Part shown: positions 16,577 to 25,419 of the stretch, in pieces | How the letters are laid out: the number at the start of each line of letters is the position of its first letter | Position numbering within the stretch: position 1 is the first letter of the stretch | From: an uncultured Bacteroides sp. | GTDB taxonomy: Bacteria > Bacteroidota > Bacteroidia > Bacteroidales > Bacteroidaceae | DNA: 64,000 nt | Direction of reading: 5' to 3' | NCBI RefSeq assembly: GCF_949298305.1 | Contig: NZ_CASFWU010000006.1 | Location: 33,416-97,415 of the forward strand | Position numbers and translations under genes: made by a program | The notes under the pieces: model-generated | Database searches by the model: none | Told to the model about the DNA's origin: nothing | The model's input: only the letters and a program-made list of their open reading frames with translations

Positions 16577-19402
16577 ATGAAACACTTTTTCAAAACAATT
16601 CTCTTTGCCGCAGTATTCATCTGCGCAAGCATGGGAAGCATGTTTGCCCAGCAAATGCCACCGATTCCGGTAGATCCGGATGTTCGGATTGGCAAGCTGG
16701 ACAATGGTTTAACTTATTACATCCGTAAAAACAACCTGCCCGAAAACCGTGCAGATTTCTACATTGCACAGAAAGTAGGCTCCATACAAGAAGAACAGAA
16801 CCAGTTGGGATTGGCCCACTTTCTGGAACACATGTGCTTCAACGGCACCACCCACTTCCCCGGCGATGCCTTGAAACAATACCTGGAACGTATCGGCGTG
16901 AAGTTCGGTGAAAACCTGAATGCTTACACCTCCATCGAGGAAACGGTGTACAACATCTCCAACGTACCTGTCACCACTCCGGGTGCCATTGACTCCTGCC
17001 TGCTCATCCTGCACGACTGGAGCAACGACCTGACCCTCGACCCCAAAGAGATTGACAAGGAACGCGGTGTCATCAACGAAGAATGGCGTACCCGCATGAG
17101 CGCAGGCCAGCGTATGCTGGAAAAGGCATTGCCCGTTCTGTTCAAAGGTACGAAATACGCTACCTGCTTCCCCATCGGAACCATGGACGTAGTGATGAAC
17201 TTCCCTTACCAGACGCTGCGCGACTATTACGAAAAGTGGTACCGCCCCGACTTGCAGGGACTGGTCATTGTGGGTGATATTGACGTGGATGCAGTAGAAG
17301 CCAAAATCAAGACCATGTTTGCCGACATACCCGCACAGCCCGATGCCGCCAAACGCGAATACTATCCCATAGCTGACAATAAGGAACCTCTCATCTACAT
17401 CGGACGCGACAAGGAAATGCCATACGTACAAGCCTACATCATGAGCACGCACGACGTGACTCCCGACGACCAGAAAGGCAGCATTCCCTATTTGGTAGAG
17501 GTTTACGCCAAGAGCCTCATCGGCACCATGCTGAACGCCCGTCTGAACGAACTGACGCAGACAGCCAACCCGCCTTTCATTGCCAGCGGTGCCTATGACG
17601 CCAGCATTCTGGGCATCACCAAGACCAAAGGAGCCTTTACCGGCATAGCCGTCTGCAAGGAAGACAACATTGAAGAAGGTTTCAAAGCCGTATTCCGCGA
17701 AATAGAGCGTGCACGCCAGTTCGGTTTCACCGAGAGCGAATATGTACGTGCCCGCGCCGAGTTCCTCCGCCAGATTGAATCGGCCTACCAGGAACGTGAC
17801 AAACGCCGCAACGAGCAGTACGTCAACGAATATGTACGCCATTTCCTGGACAACGAGCCCATTCCCGGCGTTGAAAACGAATACCAACTGTACAACCAGC
17901 TGGCTCCCGCCATCCCCGTAGAAGCTCTGAACATGCTGATGAAGGAACTGGTGAAGGAAGACAACAAGATGGTGGTCATGATGGCACCCGAAAAGAAAGA
18001 ACTGGTATTGCCGGATGAAGCTGCCGTAAAGAAAATGATGGCCGACGTAAAGGCCGAAAAGCTGGAAGCCTACGTGGACAAGGTTTCTGACGAACCTCTG
18101 ATGAAAGAAGCGCCGAAGGGCGGCAAGATTGTATCGGAGAGCACTGATCCCGTCATGGGCACCACGCAACTGACCCTCTCGAACGGCGTGAAGGTCATCA
18201 TCAAAAAGACCGACTTCAAGGCCGACCAAATCTTGATGAAGGGTGTAAGCCTGGGCGGAAGCTCCCTCTTCCCCAACTCGGAAATCATCAACATCAACGG
18301 ACTGGACGCCGTATCGGTAGGCGGTCTGGGCAACTTCAGCGCAACAGACCTGGAGAAAGTGCTGGCCGGCAAGAAAGCCTCCGTCAGATACGGCATCGGC
18401 GACAAGACCGAAGCCGTGAACGGCAGTTGCTCGCCCAAGGACTTTGAGACCATGATGCAGCTCACTTACCTGACCTTCACCGCACCGCGCCGCGACAACG
18501 ATGCCTTTGCTTCCTACAAGAACCGCAACAAGGCAGCTTTGAAGAACCAGGAAATGGAACCGATGGTGGCCTTCATGGACAGTGTGACCTATGCCCTGAA
18601 CATGGGACACCCGCGTACGCAGCGTCTGAAAGCCGACATGGTAGACCAGATGGACTACGACAAGATTCTGTCCATGTACAACGACCGTTTCAAGGATGCC
18701 AGCGACTTTACGTTCATTCTCGTGGGCAACGTGGACCTGGACAGCATGAAACCGCTTATCGAAACTTATCTGGGCGCCCTGCCTTCCATCAACCGCAAGG
18801 AGACCTTCAAGGACAACAAGATTGAATACCGCCAAGGCGAATACAAGAACATCTTCAAACGCCAGCAGGAAACGCCCAAGGCAACCAACTTCGTATGCTA
18901 CACCGGCACCTGTGAATACAACCTGAAGAACACCCTTCTGATGAGCATGCTGGGCCAGGTACTCGACCTTATCTACACCGAAAAGGTACGTGAGGACGAA
19001 GGCGGAACCTACGGCGTATCGGCAAGCGGCAACCTGAACAAGTATCCGCAGCCCAAGGCCGGCATCCAGATATTCTTTGAGACTGCACCCGAGAAACGCG
19101 AGAAGCTGATGAAGATTATCTTCGACGAACTGGACAACCTCGTAAAGAACGGTCCCAAAGAGGAAGACGTGAACAAGGTGAAGGAATTCATGCTGAAGAA
19201 GCACGCTGAAGACCTGAAGGAAAACGGCTACTGGCTGAACAGCATCGACGAACTGCTCTATACGGGCATGAACCCCGTTCAGGACTACGAAAAGACTGTG
19301 AACGCCATCACGCCCAAGGACATCCAGAAGTTTGCGGCCGACCTCCTGGGTCAGAACAACGAAGTGGAAGTCTCCATGATTTCGGAAGCAAAAGAACAAT
19401 AA
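16577..19402 (+). CDS. Exported M16 family zinc metalloprotease (two-domain)
   Basis: Pitrilysin-family peptidase of 941 residues, probably periplasmic. A signal peptide covers about 1-25 (ending SMFAQQ). The inverted zinc motif HFLEH is at residues 81-85 (HxxEH), with further acidic residues in the EETVYN segment downstream. Two M16 halves are recognizable: the N-terminal catalytic half and a C-terminal half with KVIIKKTDFKADQI and the late GTYGVSASGNL region. The start was moved from an upstream in-frame ATG at 16520 to the one that begins the signal peptide (MKHFFK). Gap 16450-16576 holds no recognizable gene. Confidence 0.94.
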   Translation: MKHFFKTILFAAVFICASMGSMFAQQMPPIPVDPDVRIGKLDNGLTYYIRKNNLPENRADFYIAQKVGSIQEEQNQLGLAHFLEHMCFNGTTHFPGDALKQYLERIGVKFGENLNAYTSIEETVYNISNVPVTTPGAIDSCLLILHDWSNDLTLDPKEIDKERGVINEEWRTRMSAGQRMLEKALPVLFKGTKYATCFPIGTMDVVMNFPYQTLRDYYEKWYRPDLQGLVIVGDIDVDAVEAKIKTMFADIPAQPDAAKREYYPIADNKEPLIYIGRDKEMPYVQAYIMSTHDVTPDDQKGSIPYLVEVYAKSLIGTMLNARLNELTQTANPPFIASGAYDASILGITKTKGAFTGIAVCKEDNIEEGFKAVFREIERARQFGFTESEYVRARAEFLRQIESAYQERDKRRNEQYVNEYVRHFLDNEPIPGVENEYQLYNQLAPAIPVEALNMLMKELVKEDNKMVVMMAPEKKELVLPDEAAVKKMMADVKAEKLEAYVDKVSDEPLMKEAPKGGKIVSESTDPVMGTTQLTLSNGVKVIIKKTDFKADQILMKGVSLGGSSLFPNSEIININGLDAVSVGGLGNFSATDLEKVLAGKKASVRYGIGDKTEAVNGSCSPKDFETMMQLTYLTFTAPRRDNDAFASYKNRNKAALKNQEMEPMVAFMDSVTYALNMGHPRTQRLKADMVDQMDYDKILSMYNDRFKDASDFTFILVGNVDLDSMKPLIETYLGALPSINRKETFKDNKIEYRQGEYKNIFKRQQETPKATNFVCYTGTCEYNLKNTLLMSMLGQVLDLIYTEKVREDEGGTYGVSASGNLNKYPQPKAGIQIFFETAPEKREKLMKIIFDELDNLVKNGPKEEDVNKVKEFMLKKHAEDLKENGYWLNSIDELLYTGMNPVQDYEKTVNAITPKDIQKFAADLLGQNNEVEVSMISEAKEQ

Positions 19403-19415
19403 TATGACATTTAGT

Positions 19416-19460
19416 GACGAGCTACGGGCTACAAGCTACAAGTGCGGCTTGTAGCTCGTC
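19416..19460. repeat. Inverted repeat between M16 protease and permease genes
   Basis: GACGAGCTAC (19416-19425) is matched by GTAGCTCGTC (19451-19460), and the inner GCTACAAG words can pair with CTTGTAGC. The hairpin is 14 nt after the protease stop; it has no T-run and may be an RNA processing or stabilizing element. Confidence 0.6.
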
Positions 19461-19483
19461 CTATTTCCACACTTCTTCTCCCT

Positions 19484-20980
19484 ATGAACTTATTCTTAGA
19501 ACTCCGCCGCCACGGCAAACTGGCCGCCAAGCGCCACCCGATGTACGAAAAGAACAAATTCGGAAAGTTCTGGATGTACTTCATGGCCGTATTCTGGGCC
19601 GGCTATCTCATTTTCTTCGGCACCACCTTTGCTTTTGCATTGGACGAAGAGTCACGCGAACCCTACCAAATCATCAACGGTGTACTCATCATCATCCTGG
19701 CACTCGACTTCCTCATGAGATTCCCTTTCCAAAAGACTCCCACACAGGAAATCAAGCCCTATCTGCTGTTGCCGGTCAGACGCAGCCGTCTGATAGACTT
19801 CCTGCTGCTTCGTTCGGGGCTGGCAGGCTTCAACTTCATCTGGTTGTTTTTTTTCGTGCCTTTGGCCGTCATCAACGTATCGCGCTACTACGGTGCAGCC
19901 GGCGTGCTGACCTACTGCGCGGGCATCTGGCTGCTGATGGTGCTGAACAACTACTGGTTCCTGCTCTGCCGTACGCTGATGAACGAACGCATCTGGTGGG
20001 TATTCCTGCCCATCGTGTTCTATGCCGGCATAGGCTGCGCCCTGTTCATCCCCGATGAAAGCCCGCTCTTCGACTGGTCCGTCACATTTGGAGAAGGATT
20101 CGTCACAGGCAATCCGCTCTACTTTCTTGGCCTGATTGTGGCCATTGCCCTCCTTTGGCTCGTCAACCGCAAGGTGATGCAGGGGCTTGTCTACAGCGAA
20201 CTGAACAAGGTGGAAGACACCACCGTAAAGGTGCGCAACGTTTCCGAATACCGTTTCCTGGACCGCTACGGCGAGATTGGCGAATACATGCGTCTGGAAC
20301 TGAAGCTGCTGCTCCGCAACAAGATATGCAAGGCCTCGCTGCGTTCCATCATCATCGTCGTCCTTGCGTTCAGCGGTCTGCTCGGTTTCACCGACATCTA
20401 CGACTCCACGGGCATGAAAAACTTCATCATGGTGTACAACTACGTCATCTTCGGCACCCTGTTCATCAGCAACATCATGGGCTACGAGGGCAACTACATC
20501 GACGGCCTGATGAGCCGCAAGGAGTCCATCTATGCCCTGCTCCGTGCCAAGTACATCCTTTATAGCCTGGCTATACTGCTCCCATTCCTATTGATGATAC
20601 CCGCCATGGTGATGGGCAAGCTGACCGTCCTGAGTTGTCTGGCCTGGGGCATCTTCACCGCCGGAGCCGTCTACTTCTGCCTGTTCCAGCTGGCTGTCTA
20701 CAACAACCGCACCATCGACCTGAACACCAAGCTGACCAACCGCCAGAACATGGGAACGGGCCTGCAGAACCTCATTACCTTCGCCGCCTTCGGTCTGCCC
20801 CTGATGCTGAACCTCCTCCTCACAGTCCTGATGGGCGAAACGGGTACAAACATCGTGCTGACAGTCATCGGAGCGGGCTTCATCCTCACCTCCCGCTTCT
20901 GGCTGAAGAACATCTACCACCGCTTCATGCGACGCAGGTACAAAAACATGGAGGGATTCCGCGACAGCCGGCAACACTAA
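19484..20980 (+). CDS. ABC-type exporter membrane protein (DUF5687-like)
   Basis: Polytopic inner-membrane protein of 498 residues with hydrophobic segments from about residue 35 onward (FMAVFWAGYLIFFGTTFAFA) and many more to the C-terminus (LITFAAFGLPLMLNLLLTVL). It lies next to an ABC ATPase gene and is its likely permease partner. The start is the ATG at 19484 (MNLFLELRRHG); an upstream GTG at 19442 falls within the inverted repeat and is unlikely. The transported substrate is unknown. A 59-nt gap with a C/A-rich leader separates it from the ATPase gene. Confidence 0.85.
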   Translation: MNLFLELRRHGKLAAKRHPMYEKNKFGKFWMYFMAVFWAGYLIFFGTTFAFALDEESREPYQIINGVLIIILALDFLMRFPFQKTPTQEIKPYLLLPVRRSRLIDFLLLRSGLAGFNFIWLFFFVPLAVINVSRYYGAAGVLTYCAGIWLLMVLNNYWFLLCRTLMNERIWWVFLPIVFYAGIGCALFIPDESPLFDWSVTFGEGFVTGNPLYFLGLIVAIALLWLVNRKVMQGLVYSELNKVEDTTVKVRNVSEYRFLDRYGEIGEYMRLELKLLLRNKICKASLRSIIIVVLAFSGLLGFTDIYDSTGMKNFIMVYNYVIFGTLFISNIMGYEGNYIDGLMSRKESIYALLRAKYILYSLAILLPFLLMIPAMVMGKLTVLSCLAWGIFTAGAVYFCLFQLAVYNNRTIDLNTKLTNRQNMGTGLQNLITFAAFGLPLMLNLLLTVLMGETGTNIVLTVIGAGFILTSRFWLKNIYHRFMRRRYKNMEGFRDSRQH

Positions 20981-21007
20981 GGCTGTCATTCAACATATCT
21001 ATTCACC

Positions 21008-21037
21008 ACCAACCATTTACCACTAACCCTTATCCAC
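21008..21037 (+). repeat. Short 7-bp-period leader before ABC ATPase gene
   Basis: The words CCAACCA, TTTACCA, CTAACCC and TTATCCA follow one another in a 7-bp period directly before the ATG at 21040, the same style as the kdsA leader. Confidence 0.5.
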
Positions 21038-21039
21038 TT

Positions 21040-21825
21040 ATGATAGAGATAACCCAACTGCAAAAGAACTTCGGCACCAAGAAAGCCGTAGACATAGAGA
21101 ACTATACCATCGCCCCGGGCGAAATGCTGGGACTGGTGGGCAACAACGGAGCGGGCAAGACCACCCTCTTCCGCCTGATACTGGACCTGCTGCAAGCCGA
21201 CCGCGGCACCGTCAGCATCAACGGCACCGACGTCTCCAAGAGCGAGGACTGGAAGAACTTTACCGGCGCCTTCATCGACGACGGGTTCCTCATTGACTAC
21301 CTGACGCCCGAAGAATACTTCTACTTCATCGGCAAGATGTACGGACTGAAAAAGGAAGAGGTGGACGAGCGCCTGAAGCCCTTCGAGCGGTTCATGAACG
21401 GCGAGGTGCTGGGACAGAAAAAGTTCATCCGCAACTACTCCATGGGCAACAAGCAGAAGATAGGCATCATCTCCGCCATGCTTCACCACCCGCAGCTGCT
21501 CATACTGGACGAGCCGTTCAACTTCCTGGACCCCTCGTCGCAGGCCATCATCAAACACCTGCTCAAACGCTACAACGAGGAACACGCGGCCACCGTCATC
21601 ATCTCCAGCCACAACCTGAACCACACCGTAGACATCTGTCCCCGCATCGCCCTGCTGGAACACGGCGTCATCATCCGCGACCTGCAAAACGAGAACAACT
21701 CTGCCGAACAGGAGCTGGAAGCCTACTTCAACATCCGTGTGGAAGAGGAAATCAGCGAAGAACAGCACGACGACGACCGTTCTGAAACTGCAGAAGAAAA
21801 CGAACCAGCCACACCGAAGCCATGA
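21040..21825 (+). CDS. ABC transporter ATP-binding protein
   Basis: ATPase subunit of 261 residues. Walker A is GNNGAGKTT (34-42), Walker B is LLILDEP, and the switch histidine is in IISSHNLNHTVDI. The signature loop reads YSMGNKQKIG instead of LSGGQ, a common divergence in Bacteroidetes exporters. The C-terminal 40 residues are strongly acidic (EEEISEEQHDDDRSE). It pairs with the upstream permease; the stop overlaps the start of the NlpC/P60 gene (ATGA), showing translational coupling. Confidence 0.94.
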   Translation: MIEITQLQKNFGTKKAVDIENYTIAPGEMLGLVGNNGAGKTTLFRLILDLLQADRGTVSINGTDVSKSEDWKNFTGAFIDDGFLIDYLTPEEYFYFIGKMYGLKKEEVDERLKPFERFMNGEVLGQKKFIRNYSMGNKQKIGIISAMLHHPQLLILDEPFNFLDPSSQAIIKHLLKRYNEEHAATVIISSHNLNHTVDICPRIALLEHGVIIRDLQNENNSAEQELEAYFNIRVEEEISEEQHDDDRSETAEENEPATPKP

Positions 21826-22331
21826 GACACCGTCTGTTCCTCATTCTGCTGGCCACAAGCCTGCTGGCCGGCCTGTCCTCCTGCCGCACCAGTGCCCCGT
21901 CATACGACTACCAGGCACTGGCCCAAGCCTCGGTGCGGCTGGGGGTAGACATCGGCCTGAAGGACAACCACGCCCTCTACCTGGAAGCCGCACAATGGAT
22001 AGGCACGCCCTACCGTGCCGGAGGGAGCAGCCGGCGGGGCACAGACTGTTCGGGCTTCGTCTGGCAGATGTACCGGAAAGTGTACGGCAAAGAACTGTCC
22101 CGAAGCTCGGAACAGCAGATGAAAGAAAGCCGCAAGGTGTCGCGCCGCAAGCTGCGTGAAGGCGACCTGGTTTTCTTCGGAACCACCCGGCGCAAGCGGC
22201 GGGTGAGCCACGTTGGCATTTACCTGAAGGAAGGGAAGTTCGTCCACGCCAGCACCAGCCGGGGAGTCATCGTCAGCAGCCTGGACGAACCCTATTACGA
22301 AGAGCGATGGATAAAGGGAGGAAGATACTGA
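21822..22331 (+). CDS. NlpC/P60 cell-wall peptidase lipoprotein
   Basis: Lipoprotein of 169 residues that probably cleaves peptidoglycan stem peptides. The lipobox is AGLSSC (Cys21). The catalytic triad is readable: Cys76 in GTDCSGFV, His130 in RVSHVGIYL and His142 in FVHAST. The domain is preceded by a short linker only, so it resembles the E. coli Spr (MepS) type. It overlaps the ABC ATPase gene by 4 nt and is the last gene of the plus-strand run, facing the GH92 operon. Confidence 0.93.
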   Translation: MRHRLFLILLATSLLAGLSSCRTSAPSYDYQALAQASVRLGVDIGLKDNHALYLEAAQWIGTPYRAGGSSRRGTDCSGFVWQMYRKVYGKELSRSSEQQMKESRKVSRRKLREGDLVFFGTTRRKRRVSHVGIYLKEGKFVHASTSRGVIVSSLDEPYYEERWIKGGRY

Positions 22332-22460
22332 GCAACGGACAAAAAGGCAGGAAACTGAGCGGAAAAGAACAACGGAGCAAGAAACAGGCAGACGGGGCAG
22401 CTTCATCAAGCCCACAACAAACCAGCTCCATTTATTCCCCATTGACAATCAGCGACTAAG

Positions 22461-22548
22461 CCATGCAAGCATCCTGCGTGCTCCATGCAAGCATCGTGCG
22501 CAAGCCATGCAAGCACCGAGCGCGGGCCGTGCAAGCATCCACCCAACG
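22461..22548. repeat. 22-bp-period array, TGCAAGCA family (array 2)
   Basis: Four units start at 22461, 22483, 22505 and 22527. Each opens CCATGCAAGCA (the last CCGTGCAAGCA) followed by a variable 11-bp tail rich in G and C. The core is the reverse complement of that in array 1. It lies between the converging NlpC/P60 and GH92 genes, in a 537-bp gap that also contains the next array and no credible gene. Confidence 0.9.
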
Positions 22549-22684
22549 GGGCACAAGCCCTCCCTCCAGACAGCCCCATCCGCAAGCCCTGCGGGAACAG
22601 GAAGCGCATCGGCCACCCGTAGGGAAGGGAACGGAGGCCGACGCACAATCACTTGGTTTACAACAAGAAAGCACTTTATTCGGA

Positions 22685-22794
22685 CTTTACCAATTATAAA
22701 GTGCCACTTTAGTCGCTATAAAGCGTTACTTTAGTCGTTATAAAGTATTGCTTTAGTCGCTATAAAGTGGCACTTTAATCGTTATAAAGCATGG
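22685..22794. repeat. 22-bp-period array of CTTTA...TAAAG palindromes
   Basis: Five units start at 22685, 22707, 22729, 22751 and 22773. Each has a 17-bp palindrome, CTTTA then seven bases (AGTCGCTA-like in four) then TAAAG, followed by a variable 5-bp spacer. The first unit is degenerate in its centre. GCACTTTAT at 22671 and ATAAAGTGC at 22696 add a further inverted repeat. The symmetry suggests dimer-protein sites or small hairpins. Confidence 0.9.
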
Positions 22795-22868
22795 CTGAAG
22801 TCCGCACAGAGGAATGCTAAAAAAGCTGGACGGCACACGCGCCTCCTCTGCCCAGGCCCGGCAATGGC

Positions 22869-25172
22869 TTATCTCTCCGTCAGCACAAAGCGCAAGGTAC
22901 CTCCCTTCACCAGCTCGTCGTGACCGATGCGGTAGCGGTTGAGCTTCTTTCCGCCCAGCTCCATCCGGTCGATGTAGATGGCTTCGGCCGACGGACGCTC
23001 CGCCTCAATCACCAACTGGTCTGTCCCCCACACCGCGGGGTCGAGCTTGATGACCGCACGGTCAAACACCGGAGCGGTAAGCGTATAGGACGGCTCGCCC
23101 GGACAGTCGGGATAGAAGCCCAGCATGTTGAAGATGGCCCAGGTGGACATGGTGCCCGTGTCGTCATTGCCCGGTATGCCGTTAGGGGCGTTCTTGAAGT
23201 GCTTGGCCAGCAGGCGGCTCACCTCTTTCTGCGTACGCCACTCCTCACCCTTGAAGTAGGAGAACAGATGGGCGTAGGCGATGTCGGGTTCGTTGGCGGG
23301 GTCGTAAAGGCCCTCGTCGAAGACATACTGCAACTTGTTGACAAAAGCCTTCCGGCCGCCCATCAGACGGGCCAGTCCCTTCACGTCGTGAGGCACATAG
23401 AACGTGTAGTTCCACGAACTGCCTTCATGGAAGCCGGGACACGGCTCGAAGTTCTCGCCCTGGCGTGGGTCGAAAGGCGAATAGAAGCTGCCGTCGGGCA
23501 GGATGGGACGCAGCGTGCCGAACTCCTTGCAATAGTAGTGTTTATAGCCCAGCGAGCGGTCGCGGAAGAGGCGGGCGTCGGCACGATACCGGGCCGCCTT
23601 GTCCTTGTCGCCCCGCGCGGAGGCTTCCTTGGCCAGGGCCGCGGCCAGCAGGGAGATGGAGTTGTCGGCCACGTAATACTCCAGCGCGTGGGAGACGGAA
23701 TTGTCATACTTCTCGCGCAAGGGCACGTAACCCAGCTTCAGGTAGTCGTCGTTGTCCGGACGGAGCACGTTCTCCGCACCCGGCAGGGTGGCAGACTTGT
23801 ACATGGCTTCGTAGGCCAGTTCCACGTCAAAGTCGCGCAGTCCCTTGAGCCACGTGTCCACAATGACGGGCACGGCCGGGTCGCCCTCCATCGTCAGCGT
23901 CTCGCGTCCGTAAAGTTCCCACTTGGGCAGCCATCCGTACTCCTTGTACATGCCGAGCATGGAGTTCACCATCTGCAACTGGCGCTCGGGATAGACCAGT
24001 GTCAGGAGCTGGTGTACGTTGCGGTAGGTATCCCAGAGCGAGAACACCGTGTAGCGGTCTCCTTTAGTGGTCATAATCCGGTCGCTCTCCATGGCGGGGT
24101 ATTCGCCGTTGACGTCCTGCAACAGGTTGGGATGTATCAGCAGGTGGTAGAGCGCGGTATAGAAAATGGTCTTCTGTTCCTCGGTTCCCCCTTCCACCAG
24201 GATGCGCGACAGGTCGTCCTTCCAGCGTCCGCGGGCTTCGTCCAGCACCTGCGCAAAGGTCTTGCCTTTCTGCTCGGCTTCCAGGTTCAGGCGCGCGTTT
24301 TCCATGCTGACAAAGGAAACACCCATCTGCACTTCCACCCGTTCGCCCTCGGCGGTATCGAAAGAAAGAAAGACACCGATGTCGTCACCCGCCAGTTCCT
24401 TGCCGTAGCGGGTATAGAGCTTGTACTTCCCGCTGTCCGCATCCCATTGGGCCTTCACTTCGGACATGGCGCGCTGCTTCTTCCAGTAGCCCCAGTCGGC
24501 AGGCTGCTTGTTGACGCGCATCACGAAATAGATGGGAAAGACAGCCTGCGGGTTGTAGCAGAAAGTACCCAGCAGCTTCATCCCCTCAAACTCCCGGTCA
24601 TTCACCCGCCGCACGAAGGCTCCCGTCTCGTTGGTCAGTCCTTCGCCCAGGTTCAGCAGGATGTGGCTCTCGCCCTCGGGGAAGGTGAAGCGCGAGAGGC
24701 CTGTCCGCGGGGTTGCGGTGACCTCGGTCTTTATCCCGTAGCGGGTCAGGAAGTTGCTGTAATAGCCCGGCGAGGCCTGCTCGTCGCGGTAAGGACTTCC
24801 GTATTCCTTGAAGTCCACGGACAGCTTGCCCGCCGTCGGCATCAGCAGCAGCGAGCCCAGTTCGGGACAGCCTACGCCACTGAGGTTGACGTGGGAATAT
24901 CCGGTGAAGTAGCAGTTCTTGTTGTCGTAAGGAGTGGACCACCAGCGGTTGTCCTTGTCGTACTTGTTGTCCGGCGAGCCCATCACGTTGAAAGGCACCA
25001 CAGACATCAGCCCGTTGGGGCAGACGGCACCGGGATTGGTAGTGCCGTAATTGGTTGTCCCGATGAAGGGGTTCACATAGTCCAGCGGCGTTTTGCCGTT
25101 TTCCCCTCCGTCGGCCAAAGCCGTGGAGAGACTGAGGACGGAAAGCGTGCAAGCCAATAAGATACGTTTCAT
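22869..25172 (-). CDS. Exported GH92 alpha-mannosidase family enzyme
   Basis: Calcium-dependent inverting exo-alpha-mannosidase family, 767 residues, usual size. Signal peptide about 1-20 (TALADGG). The family opening DYVNPFIGTTNYG, the likely acid Glu583 in HEGSSWNYTFYVPHDV, and the aspartate pair Asp670/Asp671 in GNDDTGTMSTW are visible. The TMSTW version differs from the CGQMSAW of the neighbouring GH92 gene, so the linkage specificity may differ. The reading frame stays open upstream to 25316 through the 8-bp repeats, but the ATG at 25172 begins the signal peptide. Second gene of a two-gene minus-strand unit. Confidence 0.94.
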   Translation of the reverse strand: MKRILLACTLSVLSLSTALADGGENGKTPLDYVNPFIGTTNYGTTNPGAVCPNGLMSVVPFNVMGSPDNKYDKDNRWWSTPYDNKNCYFTGYSHVNLSGVGCPELGSLLLMPTAGKLSVDFKEYGSPYRDEQASPGYYSNFLTRYGIKTEVTATPRTGLSRFTFPEGESHILLNLGEGLTNETGAFVRRVNDREFEGMKLLGTFCYNPQAVFPIYFVMRVNKQPADWGYWKKQRAMSEVKAQWDADSGKYKLYTRYGKELAGDDIGVFLSFDTAEGERVEVQMGVSFVSMENARLNLEAEQKGKTFAQVLDEARGRWKDDLSRILVEGGTEEQKTIFYTALYHLLIHPNLLQDVNGEYPAMESDRIMTTKGDRYTVFSLWDTYRNVHQLLTLVYPERQLQMVNSMLGMYKEYGWLPKWELYGRETLTMEGDPAVPVIVDTWLKGLRDFDVELAYEAMYKSATLPGAENVLRPDNDDYLKLGYVPLREKYDNSVSHALEYYVADNSISLLAAALAKEASARGDKDKAARYRADARLFRDRSLGYKHYYCKEFGTLRPILPDGSFYSPFDPRQGENFEPCPGFHEGSSWNYTFYVPHDVKGLARLMGGRKAFVNKLQYVFDEGLYDPANEPDIAYAHLFSYFKGEEWRTQKEVSRLLAKHFKNAPNGIPGNDDTGTMSTWAIFNMLGFYPDCPGEPSYTLTAPVFDRAVIKLDPAVWGTDQLVIEAERPSAEAIYIDRMELGGKKLNRYRIGHDELVKGGTLRFVLTER

Positions 25173-25187
25173 GGTATGGTATGGTTT

Positions 25188-25291
25188 GAGTTTTTGAGTT
25201 TTTAAGTTTTTAAGTTCTTGAGTTGGTAAGTTCTTGAGTTGGTAAGTTCTTGAGTTTTTAAGTTTTTGAGTTTTTAAGTTGGTAAGTTTGC
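25188..25291 (-). repeat. 8-bp-period tract in the leader of the first GH92 gene
   Basis: Thirteen consecutive 8-bp words of form (G/A)AGTTnnT (GAGTTTTT, AAGTTCTT, GAGTTGGT and so on) run without a phase break from 25188 to 25291, starting 15 bp from the GH92 start codon. Since three units equal 24 bp, any reading frame through it encodes an 8-residue pattern, which explains the open but probably untranslated extension upstream of the gene. Confidence 0.88.
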
Positions 25292-25376
25292 AAGCTTTAA
25301 ATTGAAGAAGCAGCACAAACCGTTCGCCCCCTCTCCCGTCCTATCAGGACAAACATATTGCCCCGAAGAACCCCCA

Positions 25377-25416
25377 AACTCAAAAACTTAAAAACTTAAA
25401 AACTCAAGAACTAAAA
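25377..25416 (-). repeat. Inverted partner of the 8-bp tract
   Basis: Five 8-bp words (AACTCAAA, AACTTAAA twice, AACTCAAG, AACTAAAA) are the reverse complement of the tract at 25188-25291. Separated by about 85 bp, the two could pair in the transcript between the two GH92 genes. Confidence 0.8.
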
Positions 25417-25419
25417 ACC

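Noticed and set aside
16709..19399. 896-residue open frame antisense to the M16 protease
   Set aside because: It is a mirror of the strong codon bias of the sense gene; the product resembles no family and the sense gene is certain. The same applies to long antisense frames at 46856-48487, 51630-53660 and 57787-59349.
20635..21039. Upstream extension of the ABC ATPase frame
   Set aside because: It overlaps the permease gene out of frame and its residues are low-complexity; the ATPase domain starts at 21040.
22449..22734. Several small open frames rich in C, H and M in the gap after the NlpC gene
   Set aside because: They are translations of the 22-bp repeats and appear on both strands.
25173..25316. 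Upstream extension of the first GH92 gene
   Set aside because: It is the 8-bp repeat tract, open by its periodicity; the ATG at 25172 starts a normal signal peptide.
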